A program made the translations under genes and the position numbers. Below the pieces are notes generated by a model. The model was not told the DNA's origin. It saw only the letters and a list, made by a program, of their open reading frames with translations, and made no database searches. From Bacillota bacterium (GTDB taxonomy: Bacteria; Bacillota; Clostridia; Lachnospirales; Lachnospiraceae), in the NCBI GenBank assembly GCA_023424995.1, contig JAFADH010000314.1, positions 1 to 14,244 of the forward strand: a stretch of 14,244 nt of DNA, written 5' to 3'. This document shows positions 1 to 6,065 of the stretch, piece by piece; positions within the stretch are counted from its first letter, which is position 1; every line of letters starts with the position of its first letter.

Positions 1-60
1 AATTGTAGAATCGCAACTTTTATGGTATGATTTGGAACAAAGAAAATGGTGGTACTATCC

Positions 61-247
61 ATGTATCTGCCCGGAACCGCAAACGAAAGATTTGGCGATT
101 TGCGGATAAGTAAAAAACTTTCACAAAAGAGTTGAGCGGAATTACAGGGATTGCGCCCTCGCAGATGAGCAGGCAGAAAACAAGGAAACTATATGTTATT
201 TGAAATCCCATATACCGGGAGAGTATGAAGGGATACCGAAAAGATAA
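61..247 (+). pseudogene. Decayed XRE (Cro/C1-type) HTH regulator
   Basis: Seen: an ATG at 61 opens a frame reading MYLPGTANERFGDLR and then a stretch ending LSQK, before TGA at 133-135. Homology resumes one frame over from about 129 with ELSGITGIAPSQMSR, then in the third frame from 176 with ENKET, ending at TAA 245-247. Joined, this is the helix-turn-helix core of an XRE repressor (LSQKELS..TGI.PSQ.SRIEN). Known: small XRE repressors starting MYLPGTANER are frequent in mobile elements of clostridia. Two single-base losses explain the shifts, one in the A-run near 125-129 and one near 174-176. The C-terminal part after the HTH is unrecognisable. It is probably a dead gene and debris of a mobile element. 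Homopolymer sequencing error is the alternative for the first shift but does not explain the second. Confidence 0.7.
200..229 (+). promoter_or_regulatory. Candidate promoter of the AraC-type regulator
   Basis: TTGAAA (200-205) and TATGAA (224-229) are separated by 18 bases, upstream of the regulator at 324. The -35 is good and the -10 only fair. It lies inside the dead XRE gene, so it may have arisen after that gene decayed. Confidence 0.3.
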
Positions 248-301
248 CTGGCATGCTGTCCTTCATAATTAGCCGGACAGCACATGAGTACCTTTTTGGT
301 A
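234..301 (+). promoter_or_regulatory. Nested stem-loop in leader of the AraC-type regulator
   Basis: TACCGAAAAG (234-243) can pair with CTTTTTGGTA (292-301) with one G-U pair. Inside it GCTGTCC (255-261) pairs with GGACAGC (275-281). The structure ends about 22 bases before the start codon at 324 and just before the AAAGG ribosome site (308-312). It may control the regulator's expression or be leftover structure of a mobile element. No T-run follows that would make it a clear terminator. Confidence 0.4.
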
Positions 302-323
302 ATCTTGAAAGGCAGCATAATCA

Positions 324-1595
324 ATGAGAGAAGCGATCTGTAAAAGTGAATATATGCACAGCCTTTTGCGGTACATAGAAAATAATATGTCGGCTGACTT
401 GAAAACCGAGCTTCTTTCCAGTGTCGGTTATGTTTCACGCGATAAGCTTTATTACGATTTTTATAATATGAGCGGTCATTCAGTGAAAGAATATGTCCGC
501 AAGCGTCGGCTGTCAAATGCTCTGGCTTTGATAAAAGCATCAGATATGGGCTTTACGGACATAGCTTTTCAATGCGGGTATTTATCACATCAGGCGTTAT
601 GCCGGACAGTCAGGCAAGCACTTGGTTTATCACCGTCTGAATATAAAAACGGTGATACATATTATTTCTTCCCGCCGTTCAATGGCGAACCCTTGCAATC
701 GGTAACTGTCAAAGATGAAACCATCCCTGACATGCTGTGCGTTTTGTTTTACCATTCAAGCCTGACGGACATTGAAAACAAGTCACTCACTACTTTTTTA
801 AAAGTTTTTCCGGATTACGACGGACAGATTTTCGGCAGAAATGGAAAACAGGAAGGAAGCAGATTTTGCTACGAATTATACTTGACAGATACCGACATAA
901 ATTATGACTTACTGGCATCAAACGGTTTTATAATAGCACAAGTGATTCCTCGTTTTATCGCCACCTTTGCCACTTCGACTGTCCGTAACGACGAGCGGAA
1001 AATCAACGCCGCGTGGGATTATCTGTACTCCGAATGGCTGCAGAACAGTATGTTTGAGTACACGGGCGAACCATATTATGAAGAATACATATTAAAGAAC
1101 GGCAGACCTGTCAAACTAAAATTACGTCTCCCGATACAAAAACGCGGTGAAGAGACAAAAATTACAATGATAAATAATCCCGGACTATGTTTCATCGCCG
1201 CGAAAGCGAAAGGATATAATGCCGAAGAAGTTGCTTCTCAAACGGTAATTGACTATTTAAAAGCGCATCATCCGTCTATTATAAATACTTCAAAAGAACT
1301 ATATTTACTCAAAAATATAAACACTTATATTTGTGGCGTCAGGACAAATCCTGAGCTGCAGCCCGTAAAAGACGAAAACATCCTAAGCATTGCCACAGAC
1401 CAAAGTAAATATCTCGTACTGACAAGCAGCGTCATGGGAGATTATGACCGATACGCCGATATGCTGTTTTCATTTGCTCATGACAACGGTATGGATGCTG
1501 ACAAAAAGGAAATTTTCGCAGTTTACGACGGAACGGAGAGCTTTAACAACTTAAAAATCAAAATGTATTGCCCTATCAAAATCCGTACAAAATGA
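324..1595 (+). CDS. AraC-family regulator with N-terminal HTH and GyrI-like effector domains
   Basis: A 423-residue cytoplasmic transcription factor. Residues about 8-108 form an AraC double HTH: the first helix pair is around 27-50 (VSRDKLYYDFYNMSG), the second around 76-104 (FTDIAFQCGYLSHQALCRTV), ending in the usual LSPSEYK. Residues about 115-275 resemble the GyrI-like (SHS2) effector-binding domain of Rob-type regulators, with the late motif AAWDYLYSEWL...EYTGEPYYEEY and a closing LRLPIQK. Residues about 285-423 look like a second, diverged copy ending KMYCPIK. The start at 324 has AAAGG 11 bases upstream; Met11 at 354 is an alternative. The family usually binds hydrophobic cations or drugs and activates resistance or efflux genes; here the ligand is unknown. 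The next gene, 60 bases downstream, encodes a free-standing GyrI-like protein and is probably cotranscribed. Having the HTH at the N-terminus fits Rob/MarA-like rather than AraC-sugar regulators. Confidence 0.85.
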   Translation: MREAICKSEYMHSLLRYIENNMSADLKTELLSSVGYVSRDKLYYDFYNMSGHSVKEYVRKRRLSNALALIKASDMGFTDIAFQCGYLSHQALCRTVRQALGLSPSEYKNGDTYYFFPPFNGEPLQSVTVKDETIPDMLCVLFYHSSLTDIENKSLTTFLKVFPDYDGQIFGRNGKQEGSRFCYELYLTDTDINYDLLASNGFIIAQVIPRFIATFATSTVRNDERKINAAWDYLYSEWLQNSMFEYTGEPYYEEYILKNGRPVKLKLRLPIQKRGEETKITMINNPGLCFIAAKAKGYNAEEVASQTVIDYLKAHHPSIINTSKELYLLKNINTYICGVRTNPELQPVKDENILSIATDQSKYLVLTSSVMGDYDRYADMLFSFAHDNGMDADKKEIFAVYDGTESFNNLKIKMYCPIKIRTK

Positions 1596-1655
1596 TAAGA
1601 CATGCCGGGTGCTTTTTTGATAGATTTAAAGAAAACCGAAAAGGAGCGCATAACC

Positions 1656-2744
1656 ATGAGCGAACCAATCAAAAAACCGAATAAAACAAGCACGGAAAGT
1701 TATTCTCCCAAAATACCCAAGCTTGCGGACATGATGGATAAAATGAAGGAACATAATAATGCGGAAACTCTGATAAAGCAGTTAAACGATGATTTTAGCA
1801 TCGTAGAATGTAAAGAAAAACATATTGTCGGCATAAAACTTATATGCCCTCCGCTGGCCCGGCTTAATAGCATTGACATTGTTCGCCGGAGTATTTTGGA
1901 AGGTACTTGCGGACTTTTGGAAAAGCTGGTCGGAAATAAAAATCCCGATCAATATATTGCTGTAATGTGCGACATTCGCACCGGGGTTGACTTCACCTAT
2001 ATCATTGGAGTAGAGATAGACAGGGGAACCACCCTACCCGATGTATTCCCGCCGGATACGGTAATGCTGACCGTTCCCTCCGCAACCTTTGGTAAACGGC
2101 GCAAAAGGAGCGACGAAAGTGCCAATAATGCCCTGTCCGCTTTTTCTTATTCCGATTTTCGCAAAGACTTAAATTATACTTTTTCTGACGCCTCTTTTCC
2201 TTTCAGCTATTATAATGCCGATGCTGAAATGCTATATACTTATCAGCCTGTCAAACAACCGCAGTCGGAAAAAGAAAGGTATGATTCAGTGAGTTATGAA
2301 ATCGTAACACTTCCCGATATAAAAATCATCGCAAAATCAGGGGATAACGGCGAGTGTATGTGGAAGTTCTTTGAGGTAATGGATAAAGCCGAACAAACGA
2401 AATCAGCAAAGCTGCATTTAGGAAATCTGGTTGCGTTTGGCGGTAAAAATGTCAAAGGCGAACCGGGTGCTTATTTTGGATGCAGAGTTACTCACTTTGA
2501 GGACACGCCGGAAGGATTTGACGAAGCAGTATACCCTTCCGGACTTTTCGCCAGAATGTATCAAAAACAGACCAACAATGATAACGCCTCAATATTATTC
2601 GATGGAGGAATAAAATATTTTTTTGACACACATCCGGAGTACCAAGAAAATTGCGCAGATGGATATGGATGGCTTTTCAATTTTCAATATGAACAGGGTG
2701 TGGAGGTATATGTTCCCATAAAAAATAAAGATAATGATGCTTGA
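1656..2744 (+). CDS. Tandem GyrI-like (SHS2) effector-binding protein
   Basis: A 362-residue soluble protein. The frame is open from ATG 1602, but AAGGAG at 1641-1646 sits 9 bases before ATG 1656, so 1656 is taken as the start. After a polar Lys-rich N-terminus (about 1-40), residues about 45-200 begin with the DDFSIVECKEKHIVGIK strand pattern of GyrI-like domains. Residues about 205-362 repeat it: SYEIVTLPDIKIIAK, then PSGLFARMYQK, and a terminal VEVYVPIK, the usual last strand. No HTH, signal peptide or membrane segment is seen. Family knowledge: GyrI-like proteins bind small molecules, and some hydrolyse reactive natural products. Placed 60 bases behind the AraC-GyrI regulator, it may be the regulated output (a drug-binding or detoxifying protein) or a co-sensor; this is inference. 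The domain call is by pattern and the sequence is diverged. Confidence 0.6.
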   Translation: MSEPIKKPNKTSTESYSPKIPKLADMMDKMKEHNNAETLIKQLNDDFSIVECKEKHIVGIKLICPPLARLNSIDIVRRSILEGTCGLLEKLVGNKNPDQYIAVMCDIRTGVDFTYIIGVEIDRGTTLPDVFPPDTVMLTVPSATFGKRRKRSDESANNALSAFSYSDFRKDLNYTFSDASFPFSYYNADAEMLYTYQPVKQPQSEKERYDSVSYEIVTLPDIKIIAKSGDNGECMWKFFEVMDKAEQTKSAKLHLGNLVAFGGKNVKGEPGAYFGCRVTHFEDTPEGFDEAVYPSGLFARMYQKQTNNDNASILFDGGIKYFFDTHPEYQENCADGYGWLFNFQYEQGVEVYVPIKNKDNDA

Positions 2745-2781
2745 TTACTATACAATCTTAGGGGCACAAGCATGACAATAA

Positions 2782-2818
2782 TTAAAGGGATGAACCATAT
2801 CGGAACATCCCTTTTTAA
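2782..2818 (+). terminator. Rho-independent terminator after the GyrI-like gene
   Basis: AAAGGGATG (2784-2792) and CATCCCTTT (2806-2814) form a perfect 9-bp stem with a 13-base loop followed by TTTTTAA. It is 38 bases after the stop at 2744. An A-run on the other side lets it serve the minus strand too, 156 bases past the coiled-coil pseudogene. Confidence 0.85.
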
Positions 2819-2973
2819 TCATTCAGACTACCTTGTAAATCCAGCATTTTCACCTGGAAATATCAGAGTAATCTACAACAAACAACTTCTCTACACTTTC
2901 TATTACATCGTTTTGCAATCTATTAAAATTACCAGAGCTTTTTTAATCAATTTTTATTTCATACAGGCTTTGT

Positions 2974-3233
2974 TTATGCCAGTTTTTGAAGTTTTATACT
3001 ATGTTCAGCAACTACTTTCTTTATTATATCTATGTCATCCTGCATCGCTTCAATTTGTTCAAGACCTGATTGATATCTCTTGTAAGTTGACATATAGCAA
3101 GCTTCAATATTCTGTAGACATGAAAAAATATCATTTCTTGTGTCAGTTCAATTTTTTTCAAACGATCATCTACAGGTTTTAGTTTTTTATCCATCATATC
3201 AGATATGGCAAGCAATAATTCATTATCTGCAAT
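2974..3233 (-). pseudogene. Frameshifted small coiled-coil protein (paralog of 13795-14190)
   Basis: Seen on the minus strand: a frame from 3233 reads ADNELLLAISDMMDKKLKP, close to SNNELLLAISEMMDSKLEP at the start of the intact gene at 14190. After KKIELTQE the frame is lost at a short A-run (3134-3136). In the neighbouring frame the homology resumes as CYMSTYKRYQSGLEQIEAMQ and ends DIDIIKKVVAEHSIKLQKLA with TAA at 2974-2976, matching the other protein's DIRIIKHVIAEHSEKLQKL end. One lost base would restore about 86 residues. At the position of the paralog's ATG there is ATT (3233-3231), 9 bases after a good AAGGAG site. The gene is therefore either dead twice over, or used a rare ATT start before the frameshift. 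Function unknown. A promoter is still present (3265-3294). Confidence 0.75.
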
Positions 3234-3264
3234 TCCGGCACTCTCCTTTTTATGATGTAAATTA

Positions 3265-3294
3265 ATTATACCATGTCAAACTGGGAATGTACAA
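3265..3294 (-). promoter_or_regulatory. Extended -10 promoter of the coiled-coil pseudogene
   Basis: On the minus strand TTGTAC (3294-3289) and TATAAT (3270-3265) are 18 bases apart, with TG one base before the -10 (TGGTATAAT). It lies 31 bases before the ATT start position and resembles the TGATATAAT before the paralog at 14190. Confidence 0.65.
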
Positions 3295-3307
3295 ATTATA
3301 TTTTCAT

Positions 3308-3330
3308 ACTAAAAGATAAAATGTTTTAGT
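3308..3330. repeat. Short inverted repeat ACTAAAA/TTTTAGT
   Basis: ACTAAAA (3308-3314) and TTTTAGT (3324-3330) are perfect 7-base arms around a 9-base loop, in the AT-rich spacer between the promoter of the coiled-coil pseudogene and the large palindrome at 3348. It may be a weak terminator on either strand or chance AT-rich structure. Confidence 0.35.
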
Positions 3331-3347
3331 GTAAATATATAGGAGTA

Positions 3348-3408
3348 TAGGAGTGGTATGGAAATAATATATGAGTCATATATATTTTCCTACTTTTAAC
3401 CACTCCTA
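3348..3408. repeat. Nested long palindrome downstream of the GGGtGRT gene
   Basis: Outer arms TAGGAGTGGT (3348-3357) and ACCACTCCTA (3399-3408) match perfectly. Inside them 3360-3374 pairs with 3376-3390 with two mismatches (GGAAATAATATATGA against its partner), closing on a single G at 3375. The whole 61 bases can fold into one nearly continuous hairpin. It starts 36 bases past the stop of the minus-strand operon, where a terminator would be expected, but no clear U-run follows. A mobile palindrome is the other explanation. Confidence 0.6.
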
Positions 3409-3443
3409 ACTGCTTTCTAAAACTATTGATTTTACTATTTTTC

Positions 3444-4454
3444 TTAGAACTTCCCTGCTTCTGAAGCTTCCTGGATCGATACGGCAACCGCCACCGTCAT
3501 GCCGACCATAGGGTTATTGCCTGCGCCGATGAGACCCATCATCTCCACGTGAGCCGGAACGGAGGAGGAACCTGCGAACTGGGCATCGGAATGCATTCTG
3601 CCCATGGTATCGGTCATACCGTAGGATGCGGGACCTGCCGCCATGTTATCAGGATGAAGGGTTCTTCCGGTACCGCCGCCGGAAGCAACGGAGAAATAAT
3701 TCTTTCCTAAATCCGTACATTCCTTCTTATAGGTACCTGCAACCGGATGCTGGAATCTGGTAGGGTTGGTGGAGTTGCCGGTGATGGATACGTCAACACC
3801 CTCCTTATGCATGATTGCCACACCCTCCGTTACATCGTTGGCACCGTAGCAGTTTACTGCCGCTCTGATCCCCTTGGAGTAGGCTTTGCGGTATACTTCC
3901 TTCACCTCTCCCGTATAATAATCCATCTCTGTCTCTACATGGGTGAAGCCGTTGATACGGGAGATGATCTGTGCCGCATCCTTGCCAAGGCCGTTTAAGA
4001 TGACTCTTAAGGGTTTTTGTCTTACCTTGTTTGCAGACTGGGCAATGCCGATGGCGCCTTCCGCCGCTGCGAAGGACTCATGTCCGGCTAAGAAGCAGAA
4101 ACATTCGGTGGTCTCTTCCAACAGCATCTTGCCAAGATTACCATGTCCCAGGCCAACCTTTCTCTGATCGGCAACAGAGCCTGGAATACAGAAGGACTGC
4201 AGTCCTTCGCCGATTGCCGCTGCTGCATCGGCGGCCTTTTTGGCACCCTTCTTAATTGCGATGGCCGCACCTACGGTGTATGCCCAACAGGCATTTTCAA
4301 AGCAGATGGGCTGAATTCCCTTGATCATATTGTATACGTCAAGCCCGGCATCTTTGGTGATCTTCTCTGCTTCTTCGATGGAAGCGATGCCGTAGCTGTT
4401 TAATGCGGCATTGATCTGATTTATTCTTCTATCATATGATTCAAATAAAGCCAT
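3444..4454 (-). CDS. GGGtGRT family protein
   Basis: A 336-residue protein, full length for the family, named after the motif seen here as GGGTGRT at residues 259-265 (SVASGGGTGRTLHPDN). It is Gly/Ala-rich and has seven cysteines (51, 56, 89, 118, 120, 202, 246), including the close pair CFC at 118-120. There is also a conserved-looking AGPASYGMTDTMGRMHSD segment (about 273-290). No signal peptide or clear membrane span is present. The start ATG 4454 has AGGAGG at 4469-4464, 9 bases away. The gene lies 18 bases behind the NifU-like gene and is surely cotranscribed with it. Known: this pair is widespread in anaerobic clostridia and the biochemical role is not established to my knowledge. Inference: a cysteine-rich partner of an iron-sulfur scaffold-like protein could handle a metal or sulfur species. 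Confidence 0.85.
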   Translation of the reverse strand: MALFESYDRRINQINAALNSYGIASIEEAEKITKDAGLDVYNMIKGIQPICFENACWAYTVGAAIAIKKGAKKAADAAAAIGEGLQSFCIPGSVADQRKVGLGHGNLGKMLLEETTECFCFLAGHESFAAAEGAIGIAQSANKVRQKPLRVILNGLGKDAAQIISRINGFTHVETEMDYYTGEVKEVYRKAYSKGIRAAVNCYGANDVTEGVAIMHKEGVDVSITGNSTNPTRFQHPVAGTYKKECTDLGKNYFSVASGGGTGRTLHPDNMAAGPASYGMTDTMGRMHSDAQFAGSSSVPAHVEMMGLIGAGNNPMVGMTVAVAVSIQEASEAGKF

Positions 4455-4472
4455 TGTATGTATCCTCCTTTA

Positions 4473-5165
4473 CTATTCGTGTCTAGGGTCAATGATCTTT
4501 ACGGCATCTGCCACACGGCCATACTGGCCTTTTGACTTCTCGAATGCTGTATTCGCATCATCGCCTTTTTTAATAAAGTCCATCATCTTACCAAAGTTAA
4601 CGAATTGGTAACCGATGATCTCATCGTTCTCATCAAGAGCAAGGCCGGTTACATAACCGTCAGTCATTTCAAGATAACGGGGGCCTTTCGCAAGGGTACC
4701 GTACATGGTGCCGACCATGCTTCTGAGGCCTTTTCCCAGGTCTTCAAGTCCTGCGCCGATGGGAAGGCCGTCCTCGGAGAATGCGCTCTGTGATCTGCCG
4801 TACACGATCTGTAAGAACAGTTCTCTCATGGCTGTATTGATGGCATCACAGACTAAGTCGGTATTTAATGCCTCCAGAATCGTTAAGCCGGGTAAAATCT
4901 CGGATGCCATCGCTGCGGAATGGGTCATGCCTGAACATCCTACTGTTTCTACCAATGCCTCCTGAATCACACCGTCTTTTACGTTAAGTGTTAATTTGCA
5001 TGTACCCTGCTGAGGTGCACACCAGCCCACGCCGTGGGTCAAACCGGAGATATCTTTGATCTCTCTTGCTTTTACCCATTTTGCTTCCTGCGGGATCGGT
5101 GCTGCTCCATGATGGACGCCCTGTGTTACCGGACACATCAATTGAACTTCATGTGAATAAGTCAT
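4473..5165 (-). CDS. NifU/IscU-like iron-sulfur scaffold family protein
   Basis: A 230-residue cytoplasmic protein. The frame is open from 5204, but AAAGGAG at 5180-5174, 8 bases before ATG 5165, fixes the start at MTYSHEVQLMC. Cysteines are at 11, 49, 56, 77 and 106. VETVGCSGMTHSAAMASE (residues 72-89) matches the VGC.....S motif around the second ligand cysteine of NifU/IscU scaffolds. GWCAPQQGTC (47-56) may supply others. After about residue 165 a C-terminal extension (YLEMTDGYVTGLALDENDEI) goes beyond classical IscU, which is about 130 residues. It is the first gene of an operon with the GGGtGRT gene 18 bases downstream. No cysteine desulfurase (NifS/IscS) is nearby, so a role in general Fe-S assembly is not supported by context. 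The leader has two hairpins (5214-5264) that may control the pair. Confidence 0.8.
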   Translation of the reverse strand: MTYSHEVQLMCPVTQGVHHGAAPIPQEAKWVKAREIKDISGLTHGVGWCAPQQGTCKLTLNVKDGVIQEALVETVGCSGMTHSAAMASEILPGLTILEALNTDLVCDAINTAMRELFLQIVYGRSQSAFSEDGLPIGAGLEDLGKGLRSMVGTMYGTLAKGPRYLEMTDGYVTGLALDENDEIIGYQFVNFGKMMDFIKKGDDANTAFEKSKGQYGRVADAVKIIDPRHE

Positions 5166-5213
5166 GTTTGAAACTCCTTTCAATGTACATAGTATCGCAT
5201 TCACTACTTTGTT

Positions 5214-5264
5214 AAAAAAATAACGGTATCGTTATTAATTTTTCAGAAGCACGAGGCTTCTGAA
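5214..5264 (-). promoter_or_regulatory. Tandem hairpins, attenuator-like leader of the NifU-like/GGGtGRT operon
   Basis: Reading the minus strand toward the gene, a first hairpin pairs TTCAGAAGC with GCTTCTGAA (5264-5256 and 5250-5242, 5-base loop). A second pairs AATAACG with CGTTATT (5236-5230 and 5225-5219, 4-base loop) and runs straight into seven T (5220-5214). The second is shaped like a weak intrinsic terminator, placed 34 bases before the SD. No known riboswitch motif was recognised. Confidence 0.5.
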
Positions 5265-5442
5265 TATTTTATCGCATACCCTTCATATTTTCGCATAAAA
5301 CCCCAAAATAGTCTATAGTATTTTTACATAATTTTCGTATCCGGAACGGGAATTTGATTCATAGATTAAGAAATAAAAGAGATTATTAACCGGCTTATTA
5401 ATATTCATACCGGTTCATTGTATTTGAAGTATGCATATTTTG
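5265..5442. other. AT-rich divergent intergenic region
   Basis: This lies between the minus-strand NifU-like operon and the plus-strand antitoxin gene. No ORF was found. A 6-base inverted repeat AACCGG (5388-5393)/CCGGTT (5410-5415) is the only clear structure. The minus-strand promoter must lie here, but no convincing -35/-10 pair stood out. Confidence 0.5.
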
Positions 5443-5472
5443 TTGCTATTGTGCATATAGGGAAAATATAAT
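5443..5472 (+). promoter_or_regulatory. Antitoxin promoter with flanking direct repeats
   Basis: TTGCTA (5443-5448) and TATAAT (5467-5472) are 18 bases apart, 27 bases before the start codon. TGCATAT occurs at 5432-5438 and 5452-5458, 20 bases apart and on either side of the -35. This suits a dimeric repressor such as a RelB-type antitoxin that autoregulates. Confidence 0.55.
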
Positions 5473-5498
5473 CACTATCAGAATGGAGGTATTGTATT

Positions 5499-5768
5499 AT
5501 GCCCGCATCAAATATGAATATACGTATGGACAGTGAAGTTAAAACTCAGGCACAGCAGATATTTGCACAGTTTGGCCTGGATATGACAACAGCGATCAAT
5601 ATGTTCCTCAGACAGGCTATCCGTGAACAGGGCATCCCCTTTGATTTGCACCTAAAGCCTTCGGAACCCTTGGTCCAGGCACCGGAGGATACCCGTGACC
5701 GTACCGGCCTGCACAGTCCTTATCACTTCGGTACGGAGACCGAAAAGGCCATACTTAAGGAGGAATGA
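5499..5768 (+). CDS. RelB/DinJ-family antitoxin
   Basis: An 89-residue protein. Residues 6-45 carry the RelB/DinJ ribbon-helix-helix: NMNIRMDSEVKTQAQQIF, then LDMTTAINMFLRQAIREQGIPF. These families bind operator DNA as dimers through the N-terminal strand and neutralise a RelE/YafQ-type toxin through the C-terminus. GGAGG at 5485-5489 is 9 bases before ATG 5499, and MPASNMNIRMD fits the family start, so the first Met is chosen. The C-terminal part (about 50-89) is polar with a final FGTETEKAILKEE, plausible as the toxin-wrapping segment. The stop codon overlaps ATGs (5765 and 5768), and the following toxin frame starts at 5772, as in a normal antitoxin-toxin operon, but the toxin is decayed, leaving an orphan antitoxin. 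Confidence 0.9.
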   Translation: MPASNMNIRMDSEVKTQAQQIFAQFGLDMTTAINMFLRQAIREQGIPFDLHLKPSEPLVQAPEDTRDRTGLHSPYHFGTETEKAILKEE

Positions 5769-5771
5769 TGA

Positions 5772-6040
5772 ATGTCAGGGATCAAATCCATGGACCCAGT
5801 GCGGCATGATGTTAAACCGCTGAAAAAGAGTGATAAGGATATAAATAAGCTGGCGGTCATGCCCGGCTTATCAGCCCCTCGGTCAATTATGACTGAAAAG
5901 CATCACGACCACCAGCTTTTTGGACAATGAAGCAAATTTACGGATATGTCATGCAGCACCGGACCGATTGCCGGTACGCCAAGTCTATGGACAAGCTAGT
6001 TCTCTCAGCCATTGCAGCAGGCACATGCCGATATGCCTGA
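5772..6040 (+). pseudogene. Decayed YafQ/RelE-family toxin
   Basis: Directly behind the antitoxin, a 52-codon frame from ATG 5772 (TGA 5928-5930) holds VKPLKKSDKDINKLAVM and EKHHDHQLFG. This has the order of YafQ-type toxins (FKKD.K..KK.G.D..KL, then EK..DH.L.G). From about 5923, in the next frame, NLRICHAAPDRLPVR follows, matching FRECHI.PDWLL.Y. From 5987, in the third frame, DKLVLSAIAAGT follows, matching the .LVL...RTGTH end, to TGA 6038-6040. The pieces sum to about 90 codons, the usual toxin length. Besides two frame changes, the PDW tryptophan is Arg and the RTGTH arginine is Ala, so catalytic residues are lost too. This is true decay, not one sequencing error. The toxin would have been a ribosome-dependent mRNA endonuclease. 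Confidence 0.75.
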
Positions 6041-6065
6041 TCTGCAAATCACCGATTGACCTGGT

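Noticed and set aside
2..109. Open frame at the left edge that could be the end of an upstream gene (contains KWWYYP)
   Set aside because: Only 35 codons, no recognised motif, and it overlaps the XRE relic in another frame, which has clear homology.
1602..1655. Longer N-terminus for the GyrI-like protein from ATG 1602
   Set aside because: No Shine-Dalgarno before 1602, whereas AAGGAG lies 9 bases before ATG 1656.
2771..2782. CATGACAATAAT also present at 14231-14242, considered as a repeat bounding an element
   Set aside because: A 12-base match is expected by chance several times in a 14-kb AT-rich window, and the two sites are not in equivalent positions.
2772..3182. Plus-strand 136-codon open frame rich in Phe/Tyr/Leu
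   Set aside because: It covers the terminator and the antisense of the coiled-coil pseudogene, has no SD, and its hydrophobic make-up is what AT-rich antisense DNA gives.
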